Assembly: GCA_003116975.1 (NCBI GenBank)
Contig: BGKB01000114.1
Location: 62,001-126,000 of the forward strand
Reading direction: 5' to 3'
DNA length: 64,000 bases
Source: Aurantiochytrium sp. KH105
Taxonomy: Eukaryota > Sar > Bigyra > Thraustochytrida > Thraustochytriidae
A program made the position numbers and the translations under genes. Each line of letters starts with the position of its first letter. The stretch's first letter is position 1. Under the pieces are notes generated by a model. That model made no database searches and was not told where the DNA came from. It saw only the letters and a list, made by a program, of their open reading frames with translations. This document shows positions 54,286 to 63,182 of the stretch, piece by piece.

Positions 54286-56679
54286 TTAATTGCCAAAACA
54301 GCCGCAGCCAAAAATGCCGCCAGAAGACTTGGGGCGCTTGCGGGGCGAGATGGGCCTGGGCCCTCCGTCCGAAGCAGCATCCGGATCTTCGTCTTCGACG
54401 TCGCGTGCGGCCTCCTTCTTGAGACGTGCCTCGATAGCCTCCTTCTTGGCGCGCTCAAAATCGGCGAGCTCGGTAAAGTAAGCCATATCGCGGTTATGCT
54501 CGAGAAATTTGAGACTATGCAGGAAGCTCTCTGGGTTGAGCAAATGCGTAGAGCCAACGACGACGTCCCTGTTGAACGTACGCATGACCTTGTGAATGGC
54601 AGCGAGCTCGGCGTGAGTGGCGCCACCGGCAACAAAGACAATCACGCGCGACCCGCGAGGATTGCGTTTTTCTGTGACGGCCTTGCGAAGGCCCGCGCTC
54701 TCGGCCTCCTCCTTTTTACGCGCAGTGGCAGCTCCGCCATTCTTAGGTCGTGTGCGGGCCGAAAGTGGAGCGCCTTCGGGCGGCGTGGGCGGTGAGGGCG
54801 GTGAAGGCGTCGACGACGGCTCGTCAGTCTTGCGCGTGGCACGAAACGCCTTGACAAAGGCTGAGCCAAAAGAGGATTTGGGCTCCTCCATGCCGGCGGT
54901 CATTGACCCGCTACTCGAGGGCGCAATGATGCCGTCATCCACAGAGACGGGCGGGTCCATGACGTACGGATAGTCTTCGCGAGGAAGCTGTTTGTTGCAC
55001 AGCTTGGCGAGAATCTCGGCAAGGAGAGGCGTGTGTCGGCTGCGTGCGTCCGTCGTGGTCTCGGCGAGCTGCTTGGCAGCCTTGATGCGCTCCTTGCGCG
55101 CCGCATCCTTGACCTTGCGCGAGCTCGTGCTGGTGCTAAGCTGCACGCCTAGGTACGAGAGATTGAGCAGCATGGTTTGCACCGCGAGCGGAAGCGGGGG
55201 GTTGGCCGATTCAAGAATGTGCCTGCGGTCATCCTCGCGAATGCCCGCCTGGGTAATCATGTAGATTCCAACCAATCGCGCAGTCTCCATGTGGCCCACC
55301 GTAGGATCGCGCACGAGCGTCATAATTTCCGTGGCCAATGCAGATCCGGAGAGCTCTCGGGCGTTCTCTGTGACGCCTGTGAGCATGGTTTGCTCCAAAA
55401 GAGCAAGATCAAGAATGCGGCGCATGGTAATCTTGTGCATACATAGCCGCACGAGTTGCAAGTGCGTGCCGTGACGCGCAATGAGCTCTTTGTATTCAGG
55501 AAGCTCACGTACAGCGCGTTGGAGGTCCTCGACGCTGAGCTCTCCGCTGGGCTCTGCGCCCGAGCGATTCATCTTGTGCACCGAGGTGCCCATGTAAGTT
55601 TGAAGGTCAGCGTTGAGGTTTTCAATGACTTGGCGAATGTGCAGGTGGCGAAAGTCGACCCAAAGTGGATCGTCTTCGTTGAGCAGGCACGCTCCAATTT
55701 CTGAATCCTTGTCTGGGATGGGTTCGACCACGAGGCGCGGGTCCTCATCCTGGCCATTGTACCTGTCGACGGGGCCCTTAAAGTACCGACAAAGACCATC
55801 ATGCACATTGAGCACGTCATTCGCCAAGGCCTGGTACACGAAAGAATGGAGCAGGGGCGTGGCAGGGTCAGCGGCGCGATCGAGTACAATGAGGGTGGCG
55901 CGCATGGACTGGTTGCCGTTGGCCCCGCTGCCGCGCCAGGTAAAATCGCTGTTGGAGTTGATAAAGGTCTTGAAGCGCTGATCAAAGGTGTTGGCCAACT
56001 CAACGCTGAGCGGACTGTCGGCATCGTATCTAACAAAGGGGTACTCGTTGAGCGTGGCGCAAAGTGTCACCAAATTCTCGGCCATGGACGAAATGCAGGC
56101 AGAGCGATAGGTGCGGCCCTCATTGTACAGCTCGACGAGCGCAGCTGGACGGTCAAAGTGAAAGACGTTTTCTTCGACGGCCATGTAGTTGAGATTGACC
56201 TCGCTGAGCGTGGCGAGACGACGCGTTAGCGCAGGCGTAGATTTGATCTTGGCCAGTTCTTCATCCCCGACGGTGCGAAGAAAGAACACGTGCACGCGAC
56301 CATAGCGAGCCTTTTGCGCGTCCTCAAAGTCGCTACAGAGATGATCGACGGAGACCGCCGTGGGGTCGATGACGTAGACGGCCTCGAGTTCTGGGAAAGG
56401 TTGGCGCTTTTTTTCAAGCGACTCCACAAGGGCAATACCAGCGTCGGTAATGTCAAAGACGCGGACAGCCGCGCCCAGGACACGCGTGGCGCGCTGGTCT
56501 AGCACGAGCACTCTGTAGGCCGCCTCTTTGGCCCCGCGGTTGAGCGACCGCAGCATATCGTCCAGAATGGCGCGCCTCGTGATCTCGCGCATACTCTGCC
56601 ACTCGCCGCCCTGGCTCAGCTCTGACCCGGAGAAGGCCATCATGGACGCCGACGAGGCCGGCGCCGCAGAGTACGCCAT
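54286..56679 (-). CDS. Sec1/Munc18 (SM) family vesicle-fusion regulator
   Basis: 797 residues from ATG 56679. SM proteins clasp syntaxin-type SNAREs to chaperone membrane fusion. Family landmarks are present: RVLVLDQRATRVLGAAVRVFDITDAGIALVESLEKKRQPFPELEAVYVIDPT near the start (domain 1), VFHFDRP, FVRYDADSPLSVELA, ATLIVLDRAADPATPLLHSFVYQALANDVL (domain 2) and, near the end, SRVIVFVAGGATHAELAAIHKV with DVVVGSTHLLNPESFLHSL (domain 3b). The arrangement favours the Sec1/Munc18-1 exocytic branch over Vps45/Sly1/Vps33. It is longer than the usual ~600 residues, with a Ser/Pro/basic insert (about residues 610-690) and a C-terminal extension ending GGIFGCGCFGN, whose cysteines could be lipidated. Confidence 0.9.
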   Translation of the reverse strand: MAYSAAPASSASMMAFSGSELSQGGEWQSMREITRRAILDDMLRSLNRGAKEAAYRVLVLDQRATRVLGAAVRVFDITDAGIALVESLEKKRQPFPELEAVYVIDPTAVSVDHLCSDFEDAQKARYGRVHVFFLRTVGDEELAKIKSTPALTRRLATLSEVNLNYMAVEENVFHFDRPAALVELYNEGRTYRSACISSMAENLVTLCATLNEYPFVRYDADSPLSVELANTFDQRFKTFINSNSDFTWRGSGANGNQSMRATLIVLDRAADPATPLLHSFVYQALANDVLNVHDGLCRYFKGPVDRYNGQDEDPRLVVEPIPDKDSEIGACLLNEDDPLWVDFRHLHIRQVIENLNADLQTYMGTSVHKMNRSGAEPSGELSVEDLQRAVRELPEYKELIARHGTHLQLVRLCMHKITMRRILDLALLEQTMLTGVTENARELSGSALATEIMTLVRDPTVGHMETARLVGIYMITQAGIREDDRRHILESANPPLPLAVQTMLLNLSYLGVQLSTSTSSRKVKDAARKERIKAAKQLAETTTDARSRHTPLLAEILAKLCNKQLPREDYPYVMDPPVSVDDGIIAPSSSGSMTAGMEEPKSSFGSAFVKAFRATRKTDEPSSTPSPPSPPTPPEGAPLSARTRPKNGGAATARKKEEAESAGLRKAVTEKRNPRGSRVIVFVAGGATHAELAAIHKVMRTFNRDVVVGSTHLLNPESFLHSLKFLEHNRDMAYFTELADFERAKKEAIEARLKKEAARDVEDEDPDAASDGGPRPISPRKRPKSSGGIFGCGCFGN

Positions 56680-57189
56680 CGCGCCCGCTCGCGAATCGTT
56701 CGCGCCGCGTCGAGCAGCAGAGCGAGCGAAGCGCCTTTGTTTTCCTTCCTTCGTGCCGAGCCGGTGCCGCTGAAGCTCGCTCGAAGGACGGTCGATCAAT
56801 CAAGCAGCCTACTCGACTCTGCCCGTCGTCCTCGCTCCGCGTCGCTTCGTACGCGCGCCTCGAGGCCCGGGCTGCACGCAACGAGCGAGCGAGCGAGCGA
56901 ACGAGCTTTGCCCTGCTCTGCTTTGCTGCGAGGCGTCGGATGAATGAGGATGATGTCTATGCGGTGTGACCGGAAATCTTTTTGCCACTCCTTCATCCAT
57001 CGACACAACGACAACAAAAACGAGGAGGAAGCAAGGAGGGATGAGTCGAAAAAGGAGAAAATGCGAATATGTGCAGAAGGCAGGCAGAACCAGCAAGCTC
57101 TCTGCGACATGGCCGGACCCGGAGAGATTTTTGCAAGTGGTCGAAACGAGGAGAGCGAGTGGACGGAGAAGAAAGGAAGAGAAAAGAAA
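56680..57189. promoter_or_regulatory. Upstream region of the SM gene
   Basis: 510 bp with GAGC tetramers (56881-56906) and a CTGCTCTGCT tract (56912-56921), which is AGCAGAGCAG in the sense of the SM gene. The left part also includes the 3' flank of the DXO gene. Confidence 0.4.
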
Positions 57190-58431
57190 TTACAAATAGA
57201 TGTTGAGATCGTCAAAGACCTCCTCGGGGAGGCGGTAGTCCTGGAAAAGCTCGAGATCGCCGTCCAGCGTGGTCTTGAGAAGGTAGATGGGACTGGCGTT
57301 GATCGAAGAGCGGGGAATGTTGGGAATGAGACGAATGAGCCAGGCGAGAACGTGATCGAGGAATTTGATACACAAAACAGAATCCCAGTGCGGCTCCTTG
57401 AGACCATTGGGAATGTCAAGCGTCTTGAGGAATTGCGTCTTGCGCAAGCTGCCATCATCATCCCGGAAGCCAACGAGAATATAAGGAACTCCGGAAAGAA
57501 AACTTTGGCAGTACCACTTGAGCAGCTTGAAGCGCTCAAAAGATCGCACGTTGGACGGCGTCTCGAGCAAGCGCGTGACCTTGAGCTCCACGTCGCTGCC
57601 ACGTGGGTCGCGGCAGTCCATTTCCGCCGCAGCAACGACGAGTTTATCGGCGACGCGTGTCTTGAAGACGCGGCAATAGCACTCGCTGGGATCAACAGCG
57701 CGTGCTTCGGTTTCCTTGCCCTGAGGCCGCGTCATGACCTCCTCGAACTTGTAGCCATAGTACATGAAGCGTTTGAGCTTGGAGGACATGTTCTTGTCAT
57801 CTTCGACCTTGGACGGCGGTTCACGATTTGACAGGTAAAGAACCCCGTCGCATTTCCACACAGCCATCTCAAAGGTGTCGCGCCGTAGGAAAGGGGCACA
57901 CATGAGCTTGGTGAGAATACCGCGCCATGCCACGACTGCGGGTTTGCGCTCAAAGCCAGCCTTTTGGAGCGACCGCAAAATGTGGTCGAGGGAGTCGGGC
58001 ACGGGTGGCGTCCACGCACGCTCAAAGTCATCAAAGCCTTCGTTGAGGTCGCGACCGAATTTGCCTCCGAGCATATTGAGCAATCCATACCCTGAATTGT
58101 CTCCGTATTGCCATTCGCGTTGGGCGTTTCGCGTCATGCACCCAACCTCGACCGGCTGCTGAAGGCCAACTTGGATCTGCGACCTGCGCAGGGCTTTCAG
58201 GCACTCTGCGACATCGAGCGTCTCCTTGTGCGCCGCCAGGGCTGGGCGTTTGGGCGTCTTGGGCGTCTTGGCTCGCTGCTGCTCGTCGTCGTCGCCATCT
58301 CTTTCGCTTGTCGTCGCCGCCGCCGTCGGCTGGGACCTGCTGCTCTTTGCGGCTGCGGCCGCGCCAGCTGCAGACGAGGCCGACGGGGCCGCGCGCGGCC
58401 GTTTGTTGGGCCGCGGCCGGCCCGCCTCCAT
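57190..58431 (-). CDS. DXO: DXO/RAI1-family decapping exonuclease
   Basis: 413 residues from ATG 58431; the frame is open 40 more codons to a TTG. The N-terminal ~70 residues are a disordered A/S/P/K-rich leader with KRPR-type basic clusters (nuclear signal). The catalytic fold follows from about 80: the Arg of VVAWRGILTKLMCAP (motif I, Arg170), FEMAVWKCDGVLYL (motif II, Glu189), EMD at 270-272 and ELK at 282-284. Those acidic residues bind two metal ions in DXO/Rai1. The family removes incompletely capped or NAD-capped 5' ends and degrades the RNA, acting in RNA quality control with Xrn2/Rat1 in some lineages. All key residues appear conserved, so it should be active. Confidence 0.92.
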   Translation of the reverse strand: MEAGRPRPNKRPRAAPSASSAAGAAAAAKSSRSQPTAAATTSERDGDDDEQQRAKTPKTPKRPALAAHKETLDVAECLKALRRSQIQVGLQQPVEVGCMTRNAQREWQYGDNSGYGLLNMLGGKFGRDLNEGFDDFERAWTPPVPDSLDHILRSLQKAGFERKPAVVAWRGILTKLMCAPFLRRDTFEMAVWKCDGVLYLSNREPPSKVEDDKNMSSKLKRFMYYGYKFEEVMTRPQGKETEARAVDPSECYCRVFKTRVADKLVVAAAEMDCRDPRGSDVELKVTRLLETPSNVRSFERFKLLKWYCQSFLSGVPYILVGFRDDDGSLRKTQFLKTLDIPNGLKEPHWDSVLCIKFLDHVLAWLIRLIPNIPRSSINASPIYLLKTTLDGDLELFQDYRLPEEVFDDLNIYL

Positions 58432-58953
58432 GGCGCCGCGGCGCGCGTGGGCTCTGCGCGGAAAACGGGGGCCTGCCTCGTTGTGTTTTTCCCCTCTCTT
58501 TTGTCGCTGTGCTGTCGTTGTTGTTGCTGTCGTCAAATCAAAACTATCCAAAAGATCCGTTCAATTTTTTTGTCGCCCTGGCACTGCGCTGCACTGTCTG
58601 CACTGCGCTGCACTGCTGGCACTGCCCGCCGGCTGGCCGAGGCGATAGGTAACCTGCGGACCGTGAGAAAGAACAGCAGAGAAGAGCGCTTGTTGTGTTT
58701 CGCCTCGCCTCGCCTATCTGAGGAGCTACCGATGGTCACGCTGCTCCCGTATCGCAAAAGGTGCAACTCGAGCTCGATCGATTTTTAATTTTTTGGAGTA
58801 GAACTATGCTATTGCTGCTTGTATACATACATACATACATGTCTGGTGTTGCGAGGAAGCTGGGTACTAGTTCTTGATCACATACAACTTGACGAAGTCC
58901 TCCGTCTCGGCCTTTCGCGCAAAACCTCGTTTACTCAAGGCAAGGTTAGCACC
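58432..58953. promoter_or_regulatory. Bidirectional promoter region of DXO and the next gene
   Basis: 522 bp between divergent starts. It includes TGCAC/TGCGC pentamers (58577-58622), a CTCGC pair near 58700 and a (CATA)n run at 58823-58838. The plus frame from TTG 58819 is open into the next gene but is not a credible coding leader. Confidence 0.4.
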
Positions 58954-59979
58954 ATGAGCGACGCGCAAGTCCAGCGGACGTACTGGGAGACCTCGAGAGT
59001 CGAGAAGCGGCGCAGCACGCTTGGAAGAGGTGTGTCTGCACCTGTGGCGCAACGTAAGGGGGCACGCAAGAAGCCTTTTCAAAACGCGCAAAGCGAAGAC
59101 GCACAACATCACCGACAAGAGCAGCAGCAGCAGCGGAAGCCTGCACAGCAGGATGCGCTCAAACTCGTTCCAGAAAACACGTATTCACAACAAGCGCCAT
59201 GGGAAAACGGCAGTCGAAACGTGACGGGTTCGCGAATGAAGAGTGCACCACGCATGGCGCCTCTGCTGGGTCCAATACATGCTTCGGCACGTCTGCAAGA
59301 CGAAAGTGAAGGCGATTTGCCCTGTTATCGCTTGGGTACGGTCCTTCCTAAATTTGGACGAGCGCAAAGTCCGCCAAGACGTCACCCAGAAGCGAGTGCG
59401 CGAGCTACAGCTTCGCTGCGTTGCGTCACGCCGGATCCTTTCCGAGACTCCGAGTCTCGCTCGACATTGAGGTCGCCCTCGCCCATGCCTTTAGCCGGCA
59501 ACGATCATGCCGCCGCCCGGCAAAACAAGGGCCCTGCACAGCCTCAGCAACGTCGACCGTGGACCGCGGTGCGCGAGAGCGAGGGCTTGACGCTGGAGCA
59601 GGAAGTTCGCGTTCGCTCTCGCACAGTGAATTCAATCTGCAGAGACATTGAGCGTCGACGGCACGCCGCTCGCCAGCAGCTAAAGATCCGTGACCTGACG
59701 GAACGCGTCCAGACGCAGGCCAAGGCCTCAATGGATCGCGAAATCGAGATGCGCGAGCGCCTTGCGCGCGAATTCCCGAATTTCCCCATTCCCCTGCAAA
59801 AGAGCTGGGAGCTCGCGCTGGAACGCCGTAGTCAGGGTCCTTTGGGGTTCAAAGACCCAAGCGGCATGGAAGAAGCGGAAGGCGGGATGCCTCCCGCTCC
59901 CCGTTTTCACGATGAGTCGAGCAATACCACCGAAGAGCCTTTGTATTTGCGCTATTTGCGTGCGAAAAAGTATCATTGA
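58954..59979 (+). CDS. Unknown basic protein with C-terminal helix
   Basis: 341 residues from ATG 58954, which has a good context (ACCATGAG). The protein is basic, Q/R/S/P-rich and largely disordered to about residue 195. It is then helical around 205-275 (LEQEVRVRSRTVNSICRDIERRRHAARQQLKIRDLTERVQTQAKASMDREIEMRERL). The C-terminus holds a short conserved-looking stretch, PLYLRYLRAKKYH. No catalytic domain, signal peptide or membrane segment. Composition resembles microtubule- or axoneme-associated proteins, which is only a guess. Gene reality is supported by ORF length, Kozak fit and placement divergent from DXO. Confidence 0.55.
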   Translation: MSDAQVQRTYWETSRVEKRRSTLGRGVSAPVAQRKGARKKPFQNAQSEDAQHHRQEQQQQRKPAQQDALKLVPENTYSQQAPWENGSRNVTGSRMKSAPRMAPLLGPIHASARLQDESEGDLPCYRLGTVLPKFGRAQSPPRRHPEASARATASLRCVTPDPFRDSESRSTLRSPSPMPLAGNDHAAARQNKGPAQPQQRRPWTAVRESEGLTLEQEVRVRSRTVNSICRDIERRRHAARQQLKIRDLTERVQTQAKASMDREIEMRERLAREFPNFPIPLQKSWELALERRSQGPLGFKDPSGMEEAEGGMPPAPRFHDESSNTTEEPLYLRYLRAKKYH

Positions 59980-60297
59980 GTCCTAATTGGACTCTCGAGT
60001 GGAAGAGTCGAAAATTGGAGGGCGGACGGTGACTGTTTGTCTGTCTATCTGTGTGGCCATCGATCGGTAAAGCATTCTGTGGTGTGTTGTAGTCTAGATA
60101 ATTCATGTTATTATGTGTTCATATGTTGCAGCGTCTCCCAGCGTGGTGCGGGTCTTCACGAAGCGTGCAGAGCGAGCGCCCTTTACTTTTATTCACTGAT
60201 GATCAGTCGTACAATATTTGAGGAAGAATCTTGTCGGCCATGAGTTCCTGATTGACCGTGAGGCGCGCCAAAGGAAAAAGTAGTGGAGTGTATGTGC
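59980..60297. other. Convergent spacer
   Basis: 318 bp of AT-richer DNA with a (CTGT/CTAT) snippet near 60033-60050. Nothing else is seen. Confidence 0.4.
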
Positions 60298-61200
60298 TCA
60301 CGAGTATTCGTTGACAATCTTTGTCCACGGGATAAAGAGCGTCTTGGAGAGCCTGTTCATCTTCCAGTTATTTTGCATAATGACTTTGTCGTGCGCGGAC
60401 TCGGGGCCGTCGCGAATAGGTTGCAGTATGTAGTCAGAGTTCATTTGCGAGCGCAAGGCCTCGCGGACGGCTTCGAGACCTGGGGATACAAAGACAATCC
60501 GCGTGCCGTCGGGAAGGACCTCGTCAAAGTGAGGCGCTTTAGATTCCACGACCTCGGGAACGCAGAGGCGCTCAGAGTGCAGCGCCTCGCGGAACTGCGA
60601 GAGGTGGCCGCTCTCCCAAATGAACTTTGCGAGACGGTCGAGGTCGGCGTATACCTCTCGATGGTGGTCCTCGAGCGCGACGACCTCTTGCGCGCGCAGC
60701 GAGAAAAGGAGGAAGAGCTCGACCCAGTTTCTCGGGTTCCGTCGCACCGTCCTGGTCACGCTGTCAAAGACGAGGCGGATGCAGGCGTCGTTTTGCGCCT
60801 GGTAGCGGAGGTCCGCCTCGCTCGCCTGGACGCCCATGGCCGCGCAGCGGTCCAGGAAGAGCTCCGTGTGCGACGCGAAGGCGAAGACCTCATCCTTGGG
60901 GAAGTTCTCGCGCTCGGTCTCCAGCGCCAGGGGGTTCGCGGGCCGGCATCGTCGTCGTTCCGCCTTGGGCACGTCTGGAAGAGGCGTGAAGGCCGCCGCT
61001 GCGGCGACAGCGGCGGCCGTGGCCGGGATCTCCTTGGTCCTGCTGCTGAGGGCCGCTGCGCGGGACTGGGCCTCGAGGTAGTATCTGCCGCGGCTGAGGC
61101 GCTGCTCGCGTTGCGGATGGCCGAGCTGCGGCTTCGCCTCGGCCCATCCCGCCTGGCCCTGCGAGCGGCCCGACCCCGCGTCCGACTGCGCCGCGCCCAT
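60298..61200 (-). CDS. Unknown protein with probable N-myristoylation signal
   Basis: 300 residues from ATG 61200. The long open frame upstream (to 61830) is repeat-rich GC DNA and is not included. The N-terminus MGAAQSDAGSG fits the N-myristoylation consensus (Gly2, Ser6), pointing to membrane anchoring. An Ala-rich linker (AATAAAVAAAAAF) leads to a well-folded-looking domain (about 95-300): FPKDEVFAFASHTELFLDRCAAMGV, LRYQAQNDACIRLVFDSVTRTVRR, NWVELFLLFSLRAQEVVALEDHHREVYADLDRLAKFIWESG and DEVLPDGTRIVFVSPGLEAVREAL. I do not recognise the family. Codon and amino-acid balance strongly support coding. Confidence 0.7.
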   Translation of the reverse strand: MGAAQSDAGSGRSQGQAGWAEAKPQLGHPQREQRLSRGRYYLEAQSRAAALSSRTKEIPATAAAVAAAAAFTPLPDVPKAERRRCRPANPLALETERENFPKDEVFAFASHTELFLDRCAAMGVQASEADLRYQAQNDACIRLVFDSVTRTVRRNPRNWVELFLLFSLRAQEVVALEDHHREVYADLDRLAKFIWESGHLSQFREALHSERLCVPEVVESKAPHFDEVLPDGTRIVFVSPGLEAVREALRSQMNSDYILQPIRDGPESAHDKVIMQNNWKMNRLSKTLFIPWTKIVNEYS

Positions 61201-61481
61201 GCGTCCTCCGCGCCAGCGCTCACGAACGCGAACCAGAAGACGCAGAAGACGCAGAAGAAGCAGCAGAAGAAGCGAGCTTCGCGCGCGAGGATCGCTTTCC
61301 CAAGCAAGCAGGCAGGCAAGCGATCGCGCCGGGGATCGCTCGCTCGATCGCCGAGCGCCTCCGCCCTCGCCGCCGCCGCCCTCGCCGCGCCCGCCCTCGC
61401 CGCGCGCTCCGCCGGCCTCCTCCTCCCGCGCCGCGCCTGCCGCGCCTGCCGCTCCTCCGCCGGCGGCCTCGCGCGATCCGG

Positions 61482-61500
61482 GTCTGCTCTGCTCTGCTCG
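61482..61500 (-). repeat. (GAGCA)n tract upstream of the myristoylated-protein gene
   Basis: CTGCTCTGCTCTGCTC on plus, so GAGCAGAGCAGAGCAG in the sense of the minus-strand gene, ~285 bp before its ATG. Confidence 0.85.
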
Positions 61501-61517
61501 CCGCGTCGCCACGGGCG

Positions 61518-61562
61518 GCATGCATGCAGCATGCATGCATGCATGCAGCACGCATGCATGCA
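61518..61562. repeat. (ATGC)n self-complementary repeat
   Basis: Interrupted runs of GCATGCATGC. The unit is palindromic, so single strands can fold on themselves. Confidence 0.9.
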
Positions 61563-61751
61563 CGCTCTCCCTGCGCTGCCAGCAGCGAGCGACCAAGCTC
61601 GCCGCCTCGATCAGAGAGCGCGATGGCGCCCGCACGGCTGCTTGCTTGCGCCCGGCGCACGCTCGGAGCGCGCTGCGCCCGCTCGCCCGCGCGTCCCGGC
61701 GGCCTGCGCTGCGGCGCGAAGGAGGCGCGGCGACGAGATGGGATGAGATGG

Positions 61752-61778
61752 GATGAGACGAGACGAGACGAGACGAGA
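61752..61778. repeat. (GAGAC)n pentanucleotide repeat
   Basis: Five GAGAC units between GATGG/GATGA repeats. Confidence 0.9.
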
Positions 61779-61932
61779 TGAGAAAAGATGAGATGAGGTC
61801 GGGTGCGGAGGGAGGCGTGTGCCGCGGCACGTGGCCAGCGCGGGCGGGGCCACGCTCCGCCCGGCGCGACGCCCGCGGAGGGCGAGGGAGGGAGGGGGCG
61901 AGGGAGGGAGGGGAGGAGGCAGGCGAGGCGAG

Positions 61933-61992
61933 GCGAGGGTCTTGGCGAGGGTCTTGGCGAGGGTCTTGGCGAGGGTCTTGGCGAGGGTCTTG
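61933..61992. repeat. 12-bp minisatellite, five perfect units
   Basis: GCGAGGGTCTTG repeated five times without change. It is preceded by AGGCG pentamers. Confidence 0.95.
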
Positions 61993-62147
61993 GCGCGGCT
62001 GGCTGGCTTGGGAGCGAGGGGCGAGGCGATGTGTGGCGAGGGAGAATGAGCAGCACGTGGCCCACCCACCGCAGATAGCAGGGAGGGAGAAGAGAAGAGA
62101 AGAGCGGCAGAGCGCGCCAGGCTCCGGGGAAGGGAGGCCCGGCCGGA

Positions 62148-62190
<43 letters not shown>
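62148..62190. repeat. (GGCT)n microsatellite
   Basis: About ten tandem GGCT units. On the minus strand they give the QPASQPAS artefact peptides. Confidence 0.95.
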
Positions 62191-63082
62191 GCGAGAGGCG
62201 AGAGGCGAGAGGAGAGAGGAGAGGCGCCGAAGACCGGCCAGCGCGCGGCGCGAGCTGCGCTGCGCCCAAGTTGCTCACTCACCCACTCACTCACTCACTC
62301 CACGCAGGCAGTCACTCATTCGCTCAAACGACGTGTGCACTTTTTCGAGCTAACCAACCCAGAGGGGAAAGCTTTTTTACACAAGAGCGACTGGTGGCTG
62401 ACGAACTGCCCGCCGAGCGACCATCCGCCCGTTCAAGAACAGAAGTCGAGCGGACGACGACCGTCCGCAAGAGCAGCCCCGGGCGAGCGACCGGCGATGG
62501 ATCACGAGCACGAGGCCTGGGAGGGAGTGTGCGATTGCGGCTCTTTACTCGTGTTGACTGATGATGGGCTCGAGCTCTCGATCGACGGTGACGTGACGTC
62601 AAGCACGTCCGCTCAAGAGAAACGAGTTGGAACTCGCTGGCCGAGAGGCGTGATGAGCGGCTGTGAGAGGCATCGCAGTCTAGCTTGCCGAGCTGCAGCG
62701 GCCATCGGTGCCCTCCAATCGGCGGCGACCACAACTGCCATCGCTGCTGCGGCTGCTGCTGCTGCTGCTACTACTACGTTCGAAGACTCTTTGTCGATGC
62801 GGCCTGTGTTGCTTGCCTCTGGCTCGTCGTGGTGGGCTCGCTCGCTGCTGCTGGCATGGCTGCGCGCGCCCTTGACGCTGCCGCCCTACAAACGCCTCGC
62901 GGTCCGGTACTAGCCGCAGCCCCGCAACGCGCCTCGCGCGCACCAGACCCGGCGGCATTCGCGTCGAGCGCGGAGAGCGAGCACGTGCCGGGCGCGCTCA
63001 GCGGCAACGAGCCGACTGTGCAGATGCCGATCGATGTGCGGGCCTCGCGGGGGACGCGGCGCGGCCAGGAGACGCTAAAGTT

Positions 63083-63088
63083 TATAAA
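63083..63088 (+). promoter_or_regulatory. TATA-box-like element before the M23 gene
   Basis: TATAAA within TTTATAAAATAG, 95 bp upstream of the proposed start codon at 63183 in otherwise GC-rich DNA. Confidence 0.45.
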
Positions 63089-63182
63089 ATAGCCCGACGC
63101 CCCTGAAGGGACGGACTCGACGGCGAGAACGAGAAACAGGGCACGCCTGGGCGGTCCTCGCCTGCGCGAGACCGTCGACAGC

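Larger units (their letters stand above)
61201..63082. other. GC-rich minisatellite region between two divergent genes
   Basis: Nearly 2 kb. Up to ~62.3 kb it is dense in short tandem repeats (listed separately). 62.3-63.08 kb is less repetitive and has two overlapping plus-strand frames: one from ATG 62497 (MDHEHEAWEGVCDCGSLL and onward) and one ending QETLKFIK at 63092 with a hydrophobic stretch (CVACLWLVVVGSLAAAG). I could not build a convincing gene from either. Confidence 0.4.

Noticed and set aside
58819-58953. N-terminal extension of the 58954 gene from a TTG codon
   Set aside because: Non-ATG start, hydrophobic leader over a (CATA)n repeat, and a well-placed ACCATGAG start downstream.
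61300-62200. CRISPR-like array of short repeats
   Set aside because: The repeats are contiguous microsatellites without unique spacers of constant length, in eukaryotic DNA.
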